From JAJXWB01 sp046349215 (GTDB lineage: Bacteria > Pseudomonadota > Alphaproteobacteria > Rhizobiales > Beijerinckiaceae): DNA of 64,000 nucleotides. The stretch spans positions 62,001 to 126,000 of the forward strand of contig JAXMCV010000001.1 in assembly GCA_046349215.1 (NCBI GenBank), in the 5' to 3' direction. How positions within the stretch are numbered: the stretch's first letter is position 1; each line of letters starts with the position of its first letter. The notes under the pieces were generated by a model, which ran no database searches, was not told the DNA's origin, and saw nothing but the letters and a program-made list of their open reading frames with translations. Both the position numbers and the translations under genes were made by a program. This document shows positions 54,541 to 62,352 of the stretch, in pieces.

Positions 54541-54658
54541 CCCCGCCTCCGCCGCGCCCGCTCATGTCGCGCCGCGCGACTCTAGGCAGAGTCGCCGGCG
54601 CGCAGAAGGCGCGCGCACGCACGCCGGGCAGACATTTTTCGAAGGCCGGCAGGACGGC

Positions 54659-54757
54659 TCACGCCGCCTGGAGGGCGGCGCTCATCAGGCCAATTCCCGC
54701 CAGAAACAGGCCAATGGCCAGAAGCTCGACCATTTCGACGACCGCTACGCGCACCAT
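54659..54757 (-). CDS. Very small membrane protein behind a LexA-controlled promoter
   Basis: A 32-residue frame (MVRVAVVEMVELLAIGLFLA then GIGLMSAALQAA) whose middle is one hydrophobic helix; an acidic EMVE precedes it. ATG 54757 has GGAG six bases ahead. An alternative ATG at 54769 adds MEPV but has a weaker site. Directly upstream lies a textbook SOS promoter (54788-54815). Family unknown; by size and regulation it resembles SOS-induced membrane peptides such as TisB or SidA, though I claim no homology. Confidence 0.7.
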   Translation of the reverse strand: MVRVAVVEMVELLAIGLFLAGIGLMSAALQAA

Positions 54758-54787
54758 GACAGGCTCCATCCGGATCACGTTCTGAAC

Positions 54788-54815
54788 ATTGTATGTTCTT
54801 TTTTTGTTCTGTCCA
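54788..54815 (-). promoter_or_regulatory. Predicted LexA-repressed promoter
   Basis: On the minus strand TGGACA (-35, 54810-54815) and TACAAT (-10, 54788-54793) are 16 bases apart. A perfect SOS box lies between them: GTTC-N7-GTTC on the plus strand (54795-54809), read as GAAC-N7-GAAC on the minus. LexA bound here would occlude the polymerase. The transcript would begin about 54781, a 23-base leader to the ATG at 54757. Confidence 0.85.
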
Positions 54816-54885
54816 GTTGGAACCCACATCAACGCGAATGCGGCGGCGCGCGAACGAAGCGATAACTGGGGAGGAAGCCGTGAGC

Positions 54886-54923
54886 GGCCCCGGCGCTCAA
54901 TTTGGGGGGCAAGCGCCGGGGCC
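54886..54923. other. 12-bp hairpin in the gap upstream of the PilZ gene
   Basis: GGCCCCGGCGCT (54886-54897) and AGCGCCGGGGCC (54912-54923) form a perfect stem with a 14-base loop. A short frame from GTG 54880, with GAGG just ahead, would read through the hairpin and give about 29 residues (starting MSGPGAQFGGQAPGP); this may be chance. No T run follows in either direction, so it is not a clear terminator. Confidence 0.5.
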
Positions 54924-55116
54924 TGTCACGATAGGACCAAAAGCCCCGATAAGTGACGGTTTCTTCTAGCAGAACGGGATATTGGCAACAATCGCCGCTT
55001 CTATGCGGGGGCGCCCTTTGCACGCTCCGCAGGCGCTTCCGCGCAAGCTTGGCTTGAACTTACTCGCCGTTAAGCATGACGGAAGTATGCTCCCGGCCTC
55101 CGGAGCCCCCGACATC

Positions 55117-55497
55117 ATGCCCGACAGCCGCAAGACCGACCGCTTCCGCAGCCTGCTCCGCGGCCATGTCGTCTTCAACGGCGGCGCCTCGACCTATGAT
55201 TGCATCGTGCGCAACGTCTCGCCGGCCGGCGCGCGTCTCGATATGGCCGACAGCGTTGCGCTGCCGACGGAATTCGACCTCGACATTCCCCATCGCGGCC
55301 GCGTCTTCCGGGTGCGCATCGTCTGGCGCAGCGAGGGCCAGGTCGGCGTCGAGATGATCGGCCAGCCGCCGGCGCCGACGGCGCTCGCGCCCGCATCGGA
55401 CGCCGACCGCGTCGACCAGCTCATGCGCGAGAACGCGAGACTGAAGGCGCAGGTGCTGGAGCTGCAGCAACGCGTCGCGCAGCTCTCGGAAGCCTGA
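55117..55497 (+). CDS. PilZ-domain protein with C-terminal coiled coil
   Basis: 126 residues. PilZ domain residues 1-85: DRFRSLLRGHVVFNGG with the arginine-containing start, IVRNVSPAGARLDMAD (the DxSxxG-type NVSPAG), and the RIVWRSEGQVGVEM strand. C-terminal heptads (VDQLMRENARLKAQVLELQQ) form a coiled coil. PilZ domains bind cyclic di-GMP; the RxxxR motif is partly recognisable here. ATG 55117 is used; an ATG at 55087 is in frame. Convergent with lolD, two bases apart. Confidence 0.8.
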   Translation: MPDSRKTDRFRSLLRGHVVFNGGASTYDCIVRNVSPAGARLDMADSVALPTEFDLDIPHRGRVFRVRIVWRSEGQVGVEMIGQPPAPTALAPASDADRVDQLMRENARLKAQVLELQQRVAQLSEA

Positions 55498-55499
55498 TC

Positions 55500-56177
55500 T
55501 CAGGTTTCGACGACCAGCCCGTCGCGCAGGGTGATGCGCCGGTCCATGCGCTCGGCCAGTTCGAAATTGTGCGTGGCGATCAGCGCGGCCAGCCCCGTGG
55601 CCCGCACGAGCGACATCAGCGTCTCGAACACATGCGCCGCGGTCTTCGGATCGAGGTTGCCGGTCGGTTCGTCGGCCAGCAGCACATGCGGCGCATTGGC
55701 GACGGCGCGCGCGATGGCGACGCGCTGCTGCTCGCCGCCCGACAATTCCGCGGGACGATGCGCGCCGCGGGCGCCGAGCCCGAGATAGCGCAGCAATTCG
55801 TCGGCGCGCTTGCCGGCCTCGCCGCGATCGAGGCCGCGGATCATCTGGGGCAGCATGATGTTCTCGCGCGCCGAGAATTCCGGCAGCAGATGATGGAACT
55901 GATAGACGAAGCCGATGGCGCTGCGGCGCAATTCGGTGCGGCCGGCGTCCGACATGTCGTAGGTCGGCGCGCCGGCGACCAGCACGTCGCCGCCGTCGGG
56001 GCGCTCCAGCAGACCCGCTACATGCAGCAGGGTCGACTTGCCGGCGCCCGATGGCGCGGTCAGCGCCACCGCTTCGCCGGCGCGCAGTTCGAAATCTACG
56101 CCGCGCAGAATGTCGAGGGCGGTGTCGCCCTGCATGTAGCGGCGCTGCACGCCGACGAGGCTGAGCGCGGCGGTCAT
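55500..56177 (-). CDS. lolD: Lipoprotein-releasing ABC transporter ATPase LolD
   Basis: ATPase of the LolCDE complex that extracts lipoproteins from the inner membrane. 225 residues: Walker A APSGAGKST, the Q-loop FVYQFHHLLPEFSARENI characteristic of LolD, ABC signature ELSGGEQQRVAIARA and Walker B LLADEPTGNLD. Downstream of lolC on the same strand, separated by repeat A4. Confidence 0.95.
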   Translation of the reverse strand: MTAALSLVGVQRRYMQGDTALDILRGVDFELRAGEAVALTAPSGAGKSTLLHVAGLLERPDGGDVLVAGAPTYDMSDAGRTELRRSAIGFVYQFHHLLPEFSARENIMLPQMIRGLDRGEAGKRADELLRYLGLGARGAHRPAELSGGEQQRVAIARAVANAPHVLLADEPTGNLDPKTAAHVFETLMSLVRATGLAALIATHNFELAERMDRRITLRDGLVVET

Positions 56178-56210
56178 TTCGTCGCTTTCATTCGTGCGAA
56201 GACGTCTCGT

Positions 56211-56311
56211 CCCCTCCCCCCTTGAGGGGGAGGGCTAGGGAGGGGGGTCGAAATATCTTGCGAGATTGCGCGACCCCCTCCCCCTGCCCCTCCCCTCAGG
56301 GGGGAGGGGAG
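56211..56311. repeat. Palindromic intergenic repeat, family A-related (short copy 4)
   Basis: CCCTCCCCCTTGAGGGGGAGGG and CCCTCCCCTCAGGGGGGAGGG arms with inner GGGGGGTCG / CGACCCCCT. It shares the pyrimidine-rich arms of family A but is shorter and has a different centre. It separates lolC and lolD. Confidence 0.75.
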
Positions 56312-56343
56312 GCGCGCGAGCGCCCCGGATTTAGCGATGAGAC

Positions 56344-57639
56344 TCATTCGTACCTCAGCGCCTCGACCGGATCGAGGCTCGCCGCCCGCCAGGCCGGATA
56401 GAGGCTTGCCAGCAGCGACAGCACGAGCGTCATGACGACAACGAGCGCCACTTCGCGCGGCTCGACCACCGCCGGCAGGCGCGACAGGAAATAGATCTCG
56501 GCCGGAAAGAGATCCGCATGCAGCAAGCGGTTGAGCAGGCCGCGGATGGCCTCGAGATTGGTGGCGAGCACGAGACCCAGGATGCAGCCGGCGATCGTGC
56601 CGACGATGCCGATCGACGAACCGGTAATGAGGAAGACGCGCATGACCGCGTATTTCGTCGCGCCCATCGTGCGCAGGATGGCGATGTCGTGGCTCTTGTC
56701 GCGCACCAGCATGATGAGGCCGGAAATGATGTTGAGCGCGGCCACCAGCACGATCAGCGTCAGGATGATGAACATGACATTGCGCTCGACCTTGAGCGCG
56801 TTGAAGAAGGTTTCGTTGGCCTGCCGCCAGTCGGTCATGATGACGGGGCGGCCCGCCGCGAATTCGATCAGCGGGCGGATGTCGTCGACCTTGTCCGGAT
56901 CGTCGACGAAGACCTCGACGACGGAAACCTCGCCGTCCTTGTTGAAGAAGGCCTGCGCCTCGGGCAACGGCATGTAGACGAACACGCCGTCGAATTCGGC
57001 CATGCCCATCGAGAAGATGGCGCGCACGGGATAGGCCTTGATGCGCGGCGCGACGCCGAACGGCGTCTGCGCGCCGCGCGCCGTCAGCACGCTGATGTTG
57101 TCGCCGATCCGCAGCGCCAGCTTGTCGGCCATGCGCCGGCCGATGGCGACGCCATATGGCCGGTCTTCCTCCGCCTTGCCGAATCCCTCCAGCGTGCCGA
57201 GCGTCACGTGGCCAGAGACGCCCGGCAGTTTCTTCAGGTCCTGCTCGCGAATGCCGCGCACGAGCGCGCCGGTCTGGCCGTAGGGCGACGACACGCCGGC
57301 CGCGCCCTCGATCATCGGCAGGGCCAGCGTCACGCCCTTCACCTTCGAGATGCGGTCGACCAGATCGACGTAATTGTTCATCGGCCCGTCGGCGGTCTGC
57401 ACGAAGATATGGCCGTTGATGCCGACGATCTTGTCGAGCAGTTCCTTGTGGAAGCCGTTCATCACGCTCATCACGACGATGAGCGTGGCGACGCCGAGCA
57501 TGATGCCGAGAAACGAGAAGCCGGCGATCACCGAAACGAAGCCGCCGGCGCGCCGTGCGCGCAGGTAGCGCAGCGCCAGCATCCATTCGAAGGGCGCGAA
57601 GATTTTCGTACGCAGGGCCGGTTGGGCTTCTTCGCTCAT
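56344..57639 (-). CDS. lolC: Lipoprotein-releasing permease LolC/LolE
   Basis: 431-residue inner-membrane subunit. N-terminal helix with ALRYLRARRAGGFVSVIAGF, a periplasmic MacB-like domain and three C-terminal helices (IILTLIVLVAALNIISGLIM, GTIAGCILGLVLATNL, ALVVVMTLVLSLLASLYPAW), ending PVEALRYE. The frame continues 36 codons upstream, but that part (starting MSFPRKRESGSP) is translated repeat B, so ATG 57639 (MSEEAQPALRT) is correct. Whether it is LolC, LolE or a merged homodimeric LolF-type subunit cannot be told. Confidence 0.93.
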   Translation of the reverse strand: MSEEAQPALRTKIFAPFEWMLALRYLRARRAGGFVSVIAGFSFLGIMLGVATLIVVMSVMNGFHKELLDKIVGINGHIFVQTADGPMNNYVDLVDRISKVKGVTLALPMIEGAAGVSSPYGQTGALVRGIREQDLKKLPGVSGHVTLGTLEGFGKAEEDRPYGVAIGRRMADKLALRIGDNISVLTARGAQTPFGVAPRIKAYPVRAIFSMGMAEFDGVFVYMPLPEAQAFFNKDGEVSVVEVFVDDPDKVDDIRPLIEFAAGRPVIMTDWRQANETFFNALKVERNVMFIILTLIVLVAALNIISGLIMLVRDKSHDIAILRTMGATKYAVMRVFLITGSSIGIVGTIAGCILGLVLATNLEAIRGLLNRLLHADLFPAEIYFLSRLPAVVEPREVALVVVMTLVLSLLASLYPAWRAASLDPVEALRYE

Positions 57640-57663
57640 CCTCGGCGCCGCCTGCAAACCTGT

Positions 57664-57747
57664 CTGTCGTCCCCGCGGAAGCGGGGACCCAGTTCCCATC
57701 TCTCGCAAGGTTGGGGAACCGGATTCCCGCTTGCGCGGGAATGACAC
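57664..57747. repeat. Palindromic intergenic repeat, family B copy 3
   Basis: TCTGTCGTCCCCGCGGAAGCGGGGACCCAGTTCC and inverted GGTTGGGGAACCGGATTCCCGCTTGCGCGGGAATGACA arms. Between proS and lolC; translated in frame with lolC it yields a spurious PRKRESG-type N-terminus. Confidence 0.85.
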
Positions 57748-57760
57748 GGAGAGACGCGCG

Positions 57761-59083
57761 TCATCCCGCGACCTTCTGCAACGCGTCCTCCGGCGACAGC
57801 ATGGCCTTCTCGCCGGTACGGCGGTTCTTCACCTCGACCTTGCCCTCGGCCAGGCCCTTCGGGCCGACGATCACCTGCCAGGGCAGGCCGATCAGGTCGA
57901 GCGTCGCGAATTTGGCGCCCGGCCGCTCGTCGCGGTCGTCGTAGAGCGTCTCCGCGCCGGCCTGCTCCAGCCTGGCGTAGAGGTCGGCGCAGGCGGCGTC
58001 GGTGGCTGCGTCGCCGACCTTGAGATTTGCAAGGCCGACACGGAAGGGCGCGACCGAATCCGGCCAGACGATGCCGTTGTCGTCATGGCTCGCCTCGATG
58101 ATGGCGGCCACCAGCCGCGACGGGCCGATGCCGTAGGAGCCCATCTGCACGGGCGTCTCCTTGCCGTCCGGGCCGTTGACGACGGCCTTCATCGGCGCGG
58201 AATACTTGGTCCCGAAGTAGAAAATATGGCCGACCTCGATGCCGCGGGCCGAAACCTGCGCTTCGGCGGGCAGCGCCTCGAACTTAGCCGCATCGTGCAT
58301 TTCCTCGGTCGCGGCGTAGCGGCCGGTCCACTTGTCGAACACGCCCTGCATGACGCTGCGGTCCTCGAAGGCGATATCGGCGGGCGGAACCTCGTAGTCG
58401 AGGAAATCCTTGTGGCAGAACACCTGGCTCTCGCCGGTCGAGGCGAGCACGATGAACTCGTGGCTGAGGTCGCCGCCGATCGGGCCGGTGTCGGCGCGCA
58501 TCGGGATCGCCTTCAGGCCGAGCCGCGCGAAGGTGCGCAGGTAGGCCGTGAACATCCGGTTGTAGGAGTGCCGCGCCCCGGCCTCGTCCAGGTCGAAGGA
58601 ATAGGCGTCCTTCATCAGGAATTCGCGGCCGCGCATGACGCCGAAGCGCGGGCGCACCTCGTCCCGGAACTTCCACTGGATGTGGTACAGGTTCAGCGGC
58701 AGGTCCTTGTAGCTCTTCACGTAGGCGCGGAAGATCTCGGTGATCATTTCCTCGTTGGTCGGCCCGAACAGCATGTCGCGGTCGTGCCGGTCGCGGATGC
58801 GCAGCATCTCCTTGCCGTAATCGTCGTAGCGCCCGGACTCCCGCCACAGGTCGGCCGACTGGATGGTCGGCATCAGCAGTTCGATGGCGCCCGCCCGGTT
58901 CTGCTCCTCTCGGACGATCGCGTTGATCTTGTTGAGGACGCGCAGGCCCAGCGGCAGCCAGGCGTAGATGCCGGCCGATTCCTGCCGGATCATGCCGGCG
59001 CGCAGCATCAGGCGGTGCGAGACGATCTCCGCTTCCTTGGGATTTTCTCTGAGGATCGGCAGGAAATAGCGGGAAAGTCGCAT
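57761..59083 (-). CDS. proS: Prolyl-tRNA synthetase (short alphaproteobacterial type)
   Basis: Class II synthetase charging tRNA-Pro. 440 residues, lacking the large editing insertion of the E. coli-type enzyme. Motif-1 region GIYAWLPLGLRVLNKI, motif 2 QWKFRDEVRPRFGVMRGREF, FGPTNEEMITE and motif-3 GSYGIGPSRLVAAIIE are present. ATG 59083 (MRLSRYFLPIL) is the conserved start. First gene of the proS-lolC-lolD run. Its upstream gap of about 480 bases holds the RNA candidate described separately. Confidence 0.97.
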   Translation of the reverse strand: MRLSRYFLPILRENPKEAEIVSHRLMLRAGMIRQESAGIYAWLPLGLRVLNKINAIVREEQNRAGAIELLMPTIQSADLWRESGRYDDYGKEMLRIRDRHDRDMLFGPTNEEMITEIFRAYVKSYKDLPLNLYHIQWKFRDEVRPRFGVMRGREFLMKDAYSFDLDEAGARHSYNRMFTAYLRTFARLGLKAIPMRADTGPIGGDLSHEFIVLASTGESQVFCHKDFLDYEVPPADIAFEDRSVMQGVFDKWTGRYAATEEMHDAAKFEALPAEAQVSARGIEVGHIFYFGTKYSAPMKAVVNGPDGKETPVQMGSYGIGPSRLVAAIIEASHDDNGIVWPDSVAPFRVGLANLKVGDAATDAACADLYARLEQAGAETLYDDRDERPGAKFATLDLIGLPWQVIVGPKGLAEGKVEVKNRRTGEKAMLSPEDALQKVAG

Positions 59084-59299
59084 GGTCTGGTCGTCTCGAA
59101 TCTCGGGCGTCAGGCGGGTTGCGCCACTTGAAACGCAAGGGCCCCCAAAACACAAGGGAAGCGCCAGGGCGCGGATCGGCGCGGCCGGGCCGGACCCGAT
59201 GCTGCATTGCAATGGCTAAATTGTGCGCTGCGGGATGAAATTTCGGACAAAAATTTGCTCCGACCCGGTGACTTTACGAAACGCCTGAACTAGCCTGCG
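59084..59299. other. Gap upstream of proS and the RNA candidate
   Basis: No coding frame. It must carry the proS promoter (minus) and the RNA promoter (plus). For the RNA, GTGACT (59268-59273) and TAGCCT (59291-59296) are 17 bases apart and would start a transcript near 59303; both hexamers are weak, so this is tentative. Confidence 0.4.
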
Positions 59300-59502
59300 C
59301 TTCCTTTCGCAAGGGGCCTGACCGGGAAACCGGTTCGGAGCTGCAGTCCAAGTCGAGGGAGGACGCTGGTTTAGACCGCACGACATCGTAACGTGAGTAG
59401 CGTTCCGGCGTTGGTCAGAGCTCCCCAGGGGCCAAGCGGAAGACCGGTTCAAAGGACAAGGGCAGACGGGAGCGGGAGCGGCGATGGCCGCCCCGCTCTT
59501 TT
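59300..59502 (+). ncRNA. Structured ncRNA candidate, 6S-like
   Basis: About 200 bases with no coding frame, ending in a strong terminator. Paired segments: CTTCC (59300) with GGAAG (59438-59442); GGAGCT (59337-59342) with AGCTCC (59419-59424); GGACGCT (59361-59367) with AGCGTTCC (59399-59406); and a local ACCGG-GAAA-CCGGT tetraloop hairpin (59321-59334). One long arm with a bubble carrying a small hairpin, plus GTTGGTCAGAGCTCC, recalls 6S RNA. Identity is inferred by eye only. Confidence 0.6.
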
Positions 59503-59550
59503 CATTTGAGCAGCGGGAGCGGCGATGGCCGCCCCGCTCTTTTCATTTGA
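59471..59550 (+). terminator. Tandemly duplicated terminator
   Basis: A 39-base unit (59471-59509) is repeated exactly at 59512-59550. Each contains GAGCGG / CCGCTC outer and GCGGC / GCCGC inner stem pairs, then TTTTCATTT. Both copies would terminate the RNA candidate on the plus strand. The identity of the copies shows a recent duplication. Confidence 0.85.
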
Positions 59551-59562
59551 AACTCTGACTCG

Positions 59563-60180
59563 TCACTTCGCATAGGCGCCCTTGTAGCTGCCGTCGGCGA
59601 TCGACTGCATGATCTCGGCTTCGCGCGCGATCTGCTTCTGCACGGCGCCCGCGAGCGCGGCCGCGATATCGGGCGAGAAGGTCACGATTCCATCCTCGTC
59701 GCCGACCACGATGTCTCCCGGCGAAACGACCGCGCCTGAAATGGCGACGGGAACGTCGAGCGCGCCCGGACCGTCCTTGTAGGGACCGCGATGCGTGACG
59801 CCGCGCGCGAAGCACGGGAAGTCGGACGCGGCGAAGGCCGCCGAATCCCGGATTGCGCCGTCGATCACGAAGCCGGCCACGCCGCGCTTCTCGGCAATGG
59901 ATTTCATGATCTCGCCGACCAGCGCGCGCGTAACGTCGCCTTCGCCCGCCACGACCACGACATCGCCCGGTTCGACCAGGTCGAGCATCTTGTGGATGAA
60001 GAGGTTGTCGCCCGGCCGGGTGCGCACCGTGCGCGCGGGGCCGAGCAGATGGCCCTTGCGATGGAACGGCCGCAGGCCCGGCAGGCCAGGCAGTCGATCG
60101 AGATTGTCCGATATGACGGCGGTCGGCGCATCCCGGAACGCTTCGATGAGAGCGCGGTCCGGTCTTCTGAAACCCTGCAT
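59563..60180 (-). CDS. RraA-family protein (HMG/CHA aldolase-like)
   Basis: 205 residues of the RraA / 4-hydroxy-4-methyl-2-oxoglutarate aldolase family. The fold's GDVVVVAGEGDVTRALVGEI with the metal/substrate region and the conserved GFVIDGAIRDSAAF (Arg-Asp) are present, as is FARGVTHRGPYKDG. RraA proteins proper inhibit RNase E, whereas HMG aldolases degrade aromatic-derived keto acids; the intact IRDS motif favours an aldolase-type enzyme. Convergent with the RNA candidate. Confidence 0.85.
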   Translation of the reverse strand: MQGFRRPDRALIEAFRDAPTAVISDNLDRLPGLPGLRPFHRKGHLLGPARTVRTRPGDNLFIHKMLDLVEPGDVVVVAGEGDVTRALVGEIMKSIAEKRGVAGFVIDGAIRDSAAFAASDFPCFARGVTHRGPYKDGPGALDVPVAISGAVVSPGDIVVGDEDGIVTFSPDIAAALAGAVQKQIAREAEIMQSIADGSYKGAYAK

Positions 60181-60330
60181 GATTCACCCTGTGGCCCGCG
60201 ACCCGCGAAATGCGCGACACGAGCCGGAATTGAACCCGCGCCGCACGCGCATTGCAATCGCCCGGACACCGGATAGCCTTGCCGCAGCGGCGGGAGGCGC
60301 CGCGTCACGACAAGAAGCGGGGGAAAGACC

Positions 60331-61581
60331 ATGCAGCGAAGCAAATGGCTGATGCTGGCAACGGCGCTTGCGTTGGCGACGCCGGCGCTCTCGCAGGGCC
60401 TGCCCCATGCGCAACCGCAGGCCGTCGGCATGTCGGCCGAACGTCTCGCGCGCATCCATCCGATCCTGCAGAAGGAAGTCGATGCGCAGCGCATGCCCGG
60501 CGCCGTCGTGATGATCGCGCGCAAGGGCAAGCTCGTCTACGCGGACGCCGTCGGCTTCCAGGACAAGGCGGCCAACAAGCCGATGACGAAGGACGCGATC
60601 TTCGAGATATTCTCGATGACGAAGCCGCTCACCTCGGTCGGCGCGATGATGCTGGTCGAGGAAGGCAGGATCCAGCTTGCCGATCCCGTTTCCAAATTCC
60701 TCCCCGCGCTGGGCAAGATGGAAGTTCTCGTCACCGACAAGGACGGCAAGACGGCGCGCGAGCCGGCAAAGAACCAGATCACCATCCAGGACCTGCTGCG
60801 GCACACGTCGGGTCTCACCTACGGGGAATTCACGAGCAATCCCGAACTCAAGCAGGCCTATACGGACAACAGGCTGATGACCGGCGTGTCGCGCACGCTG
60901 ACGCCGCAGGAATACACGGCCGCCGTCGCGAAGGTTCCGCTCGGGCGCGAACCGGGGACGGCGTGGGAATACAGCATTTCCGTCGACATTCTCGGGCGCG
61001 TGATCGAGCAGGTCTCCGGCCAGCGCCTGTCGGTGTTCCTCAACGAGCGCCTGTTCCAGCCGCTGAAGATGGCGGACACCGGCTTCCGGGTTCCGGAGAA
61101 GGACATCGGCCGTCTCGCTGCGGTCCTGCCCGGCCAGCCGCCGCTGCTCGACGTGTCGAAGGACTTTCCGAACGATCTCGGCGGCGCCGGCGGCGTGTCG
61201 ACGGCGGCCGATTATCTGCGCTTCTGCCAGATGATGCTCAACGGCGGAACGCTCGACGGCAAGCGCATCCTCAGCCCCGCCACCGTGCGGCTGATGGCGT
61301 CAGACCATGTCGGCGCGCGGCCCGGTTCGCCGGGGCGTGGCCTGATGCGCGTCGACGGCTACACGTTCGGCCTGGGTTTCGCCGTGCGGCAGGGGCCGGG
61401 CATCGCCGCAGCTTCCGGTTCGGAAGGCGAATATTCGTGGGCGGGCTATGCCGGCACGTTCTTCTGGATCGATCCGAAGGAACAGATGGCCGTCGTCCTG
61501 ATGACGCTGACCGCCCATCCCGACCGCTCCTACTATCGGCGCATGATCAAGGATTTCGTAGCGGCGACATTGGAGAAGTGA
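60331..61581 (+). CDS. Secreted serine hydrolase, beta-lactamase/DD-peptidase fold
   Basis: 416 residues with a signal peptide (KWLMLATALALATPALSQG). Class C beta-lactamase-type fold: SxxK as SMTK (in FEIFSMTKPLTS), the Tyr element as EYSISVDILG and the third element region EYSWAGYAGTFFW. This EstB-like pattern is usual for esterases and DD-carboxypeptidase-like enzymes and does not by itself mean antibiotic resistance. GGGGGA ahead of the ATG is a good ribosome binding site. Divergent from the RraA-like gene. Confidence 0.87.
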   Translation: MQRSKWLMLATALALATPALSQGLPHAQPQAVGMSAERLARIHPILQKEVDAQRMPGAVVMIARKGKLVYADAVGFQDKAANKPMTKDAIFEIFSMTKPLTSVGAMMLVEEGRIQLADPVSKFLPALGKMEVLVTDKDGKTAREPAKNQITIQDLLRHTSGLTYGEFTSNPELKQAYTDNRLMTGVSRTLTPQEYTAAVAKVPLGREPGTAWEYSISVDILGRVIEQVSGQRLSVFLNERLFQPLKMADTGFRVPEKDIGRLAAVLPGQPPLLDVSKDFPNDLGGAGGVSTAADYLRFCQMMLNGGTLDGKRILSPATVRLMASDHVGARPGSPGRGLMRVDGYTFGLGFAVRQGPGIAAASGSEGEYSWAGYAGTFFWIDPKEQMAVVLMTLTAHPDRSYYRRMIKDFVAATLEK

Positions 61582-61608
61582 GCGCAAGCGCGGCCGCGCG
61601 ACGCGCGA

Positions 61609-62352
61609 TCAGTTCAGCCGCACCGAAACGACGACGCATCCGTTTCCGGCCGTCGGCATCAGAATGTCGCGACGGCCGTTGGCCGATTGCACGACCGGCA
61701 GCGAACCGAGGGAGGCGACGGTGCGCCCGTTGCGCAGGAGATTCGCCTGCACCTTCACGCAATCCTGCGAGGTCGGATAGACCTGCACGCTCTGGCCTTC
61801 GCATTTGCCGGGGCCGACGGGCGCGGCCAGCAACACCGCCAGTCCGTTCGGCGTCAGCGGGTTCGTGTAGGCCATGCCGACGATCGAACTGAAGAGATTG
61901 TCGTTCGGCGCTTCCGTCACCCATGTCGAGATCGCCTGGTGCGGGCGATCGATGGTCTGCGCGGATTGGGTGACGAGATTGTCCATGCAGGTCGTCACCT
62001 TCGCGTTGCGCGCATGGAGCACCGGCTGGATCTCGCCGACCGGCGCATTGGCGAGGGTCTGCGGCGCAGTCGGCGCGGGCGTCGCTGCCGGCGCGGCCGG
62101 CGCGGCCGGCGACGCGGTCGATGCGGCAGGCGCCGGGTCTTTCGCAGGCGCGCGCGACGCAGGCGCGGGCTTCGGCGCCGCCTTGGGTCTTGCGCGCGCG
62201 GGCGCTGCTTCTGGCGCTTTCGTCTGCGTCTTCGCCGCATCGGGCGCGGCTTCGTCGGCGTCCTGCGCGGCGGCGGGAACGCCGAGCGCACAAAGCGCCC
62301 ACAGGAGCAGCGCAGCTCCTCTCGACGCCCGCGCCCGATATGTCCCGCGCAT
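61609..62352 (-). CDS. Secreted four-cysteine protein coupled to the adhesin
   Basis: 247 residues. Signal peptide (ALLLWALCALGVPAAAQ), then a disordered Ala/Pro/Lys linker of about 75 residues, then a C-terminal domain (residues about 105-247) with four cysteines (TTCMDNL, GKCEGQ, QDCVKV, NGCVVVS) likely to form disulfides. Its ATG overlaps the adhesin stop (ATGA), so translation is coupled. No family recognised; role inferred from context only. Confidence 0.8.
   Translation of the reverse strand: MRGTYRARASRGAALLLWALCALGVPAAAQDADEAAPDAAKTQTKAPEAAPARARPKAAPKPAPASRAPAKDPAPAASTASPAAPAAPAATPAPTAPQTLANAPVGEIQPVLHARNAKVTTCMDNLVTQSAQTIDRPHQAISTWVTEAPNDNLFSSIVGMAYTNPLTPNGLAVLLAAPVGPGKCEGQSVQVYPTSQDCVKVQANLLRNGRTVASLGSLPVVQSANGRRDILMPTAGNGCVVVSVRLN

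Noticed and set aside
57640..57747. N-terminal extension of lolC starting MSFPRKRESGSP
   Set aside because: This is family B repeat translated in frame; the conserved protein starts at ATG 57639.
60331..61581. Antibiotic-resistance beta-lactamase
   Set aside because: The SxxK element and fold are shared with esterases and DD-peptidases, and the other motifs fit the EstB-like group better than true class C enzymes.
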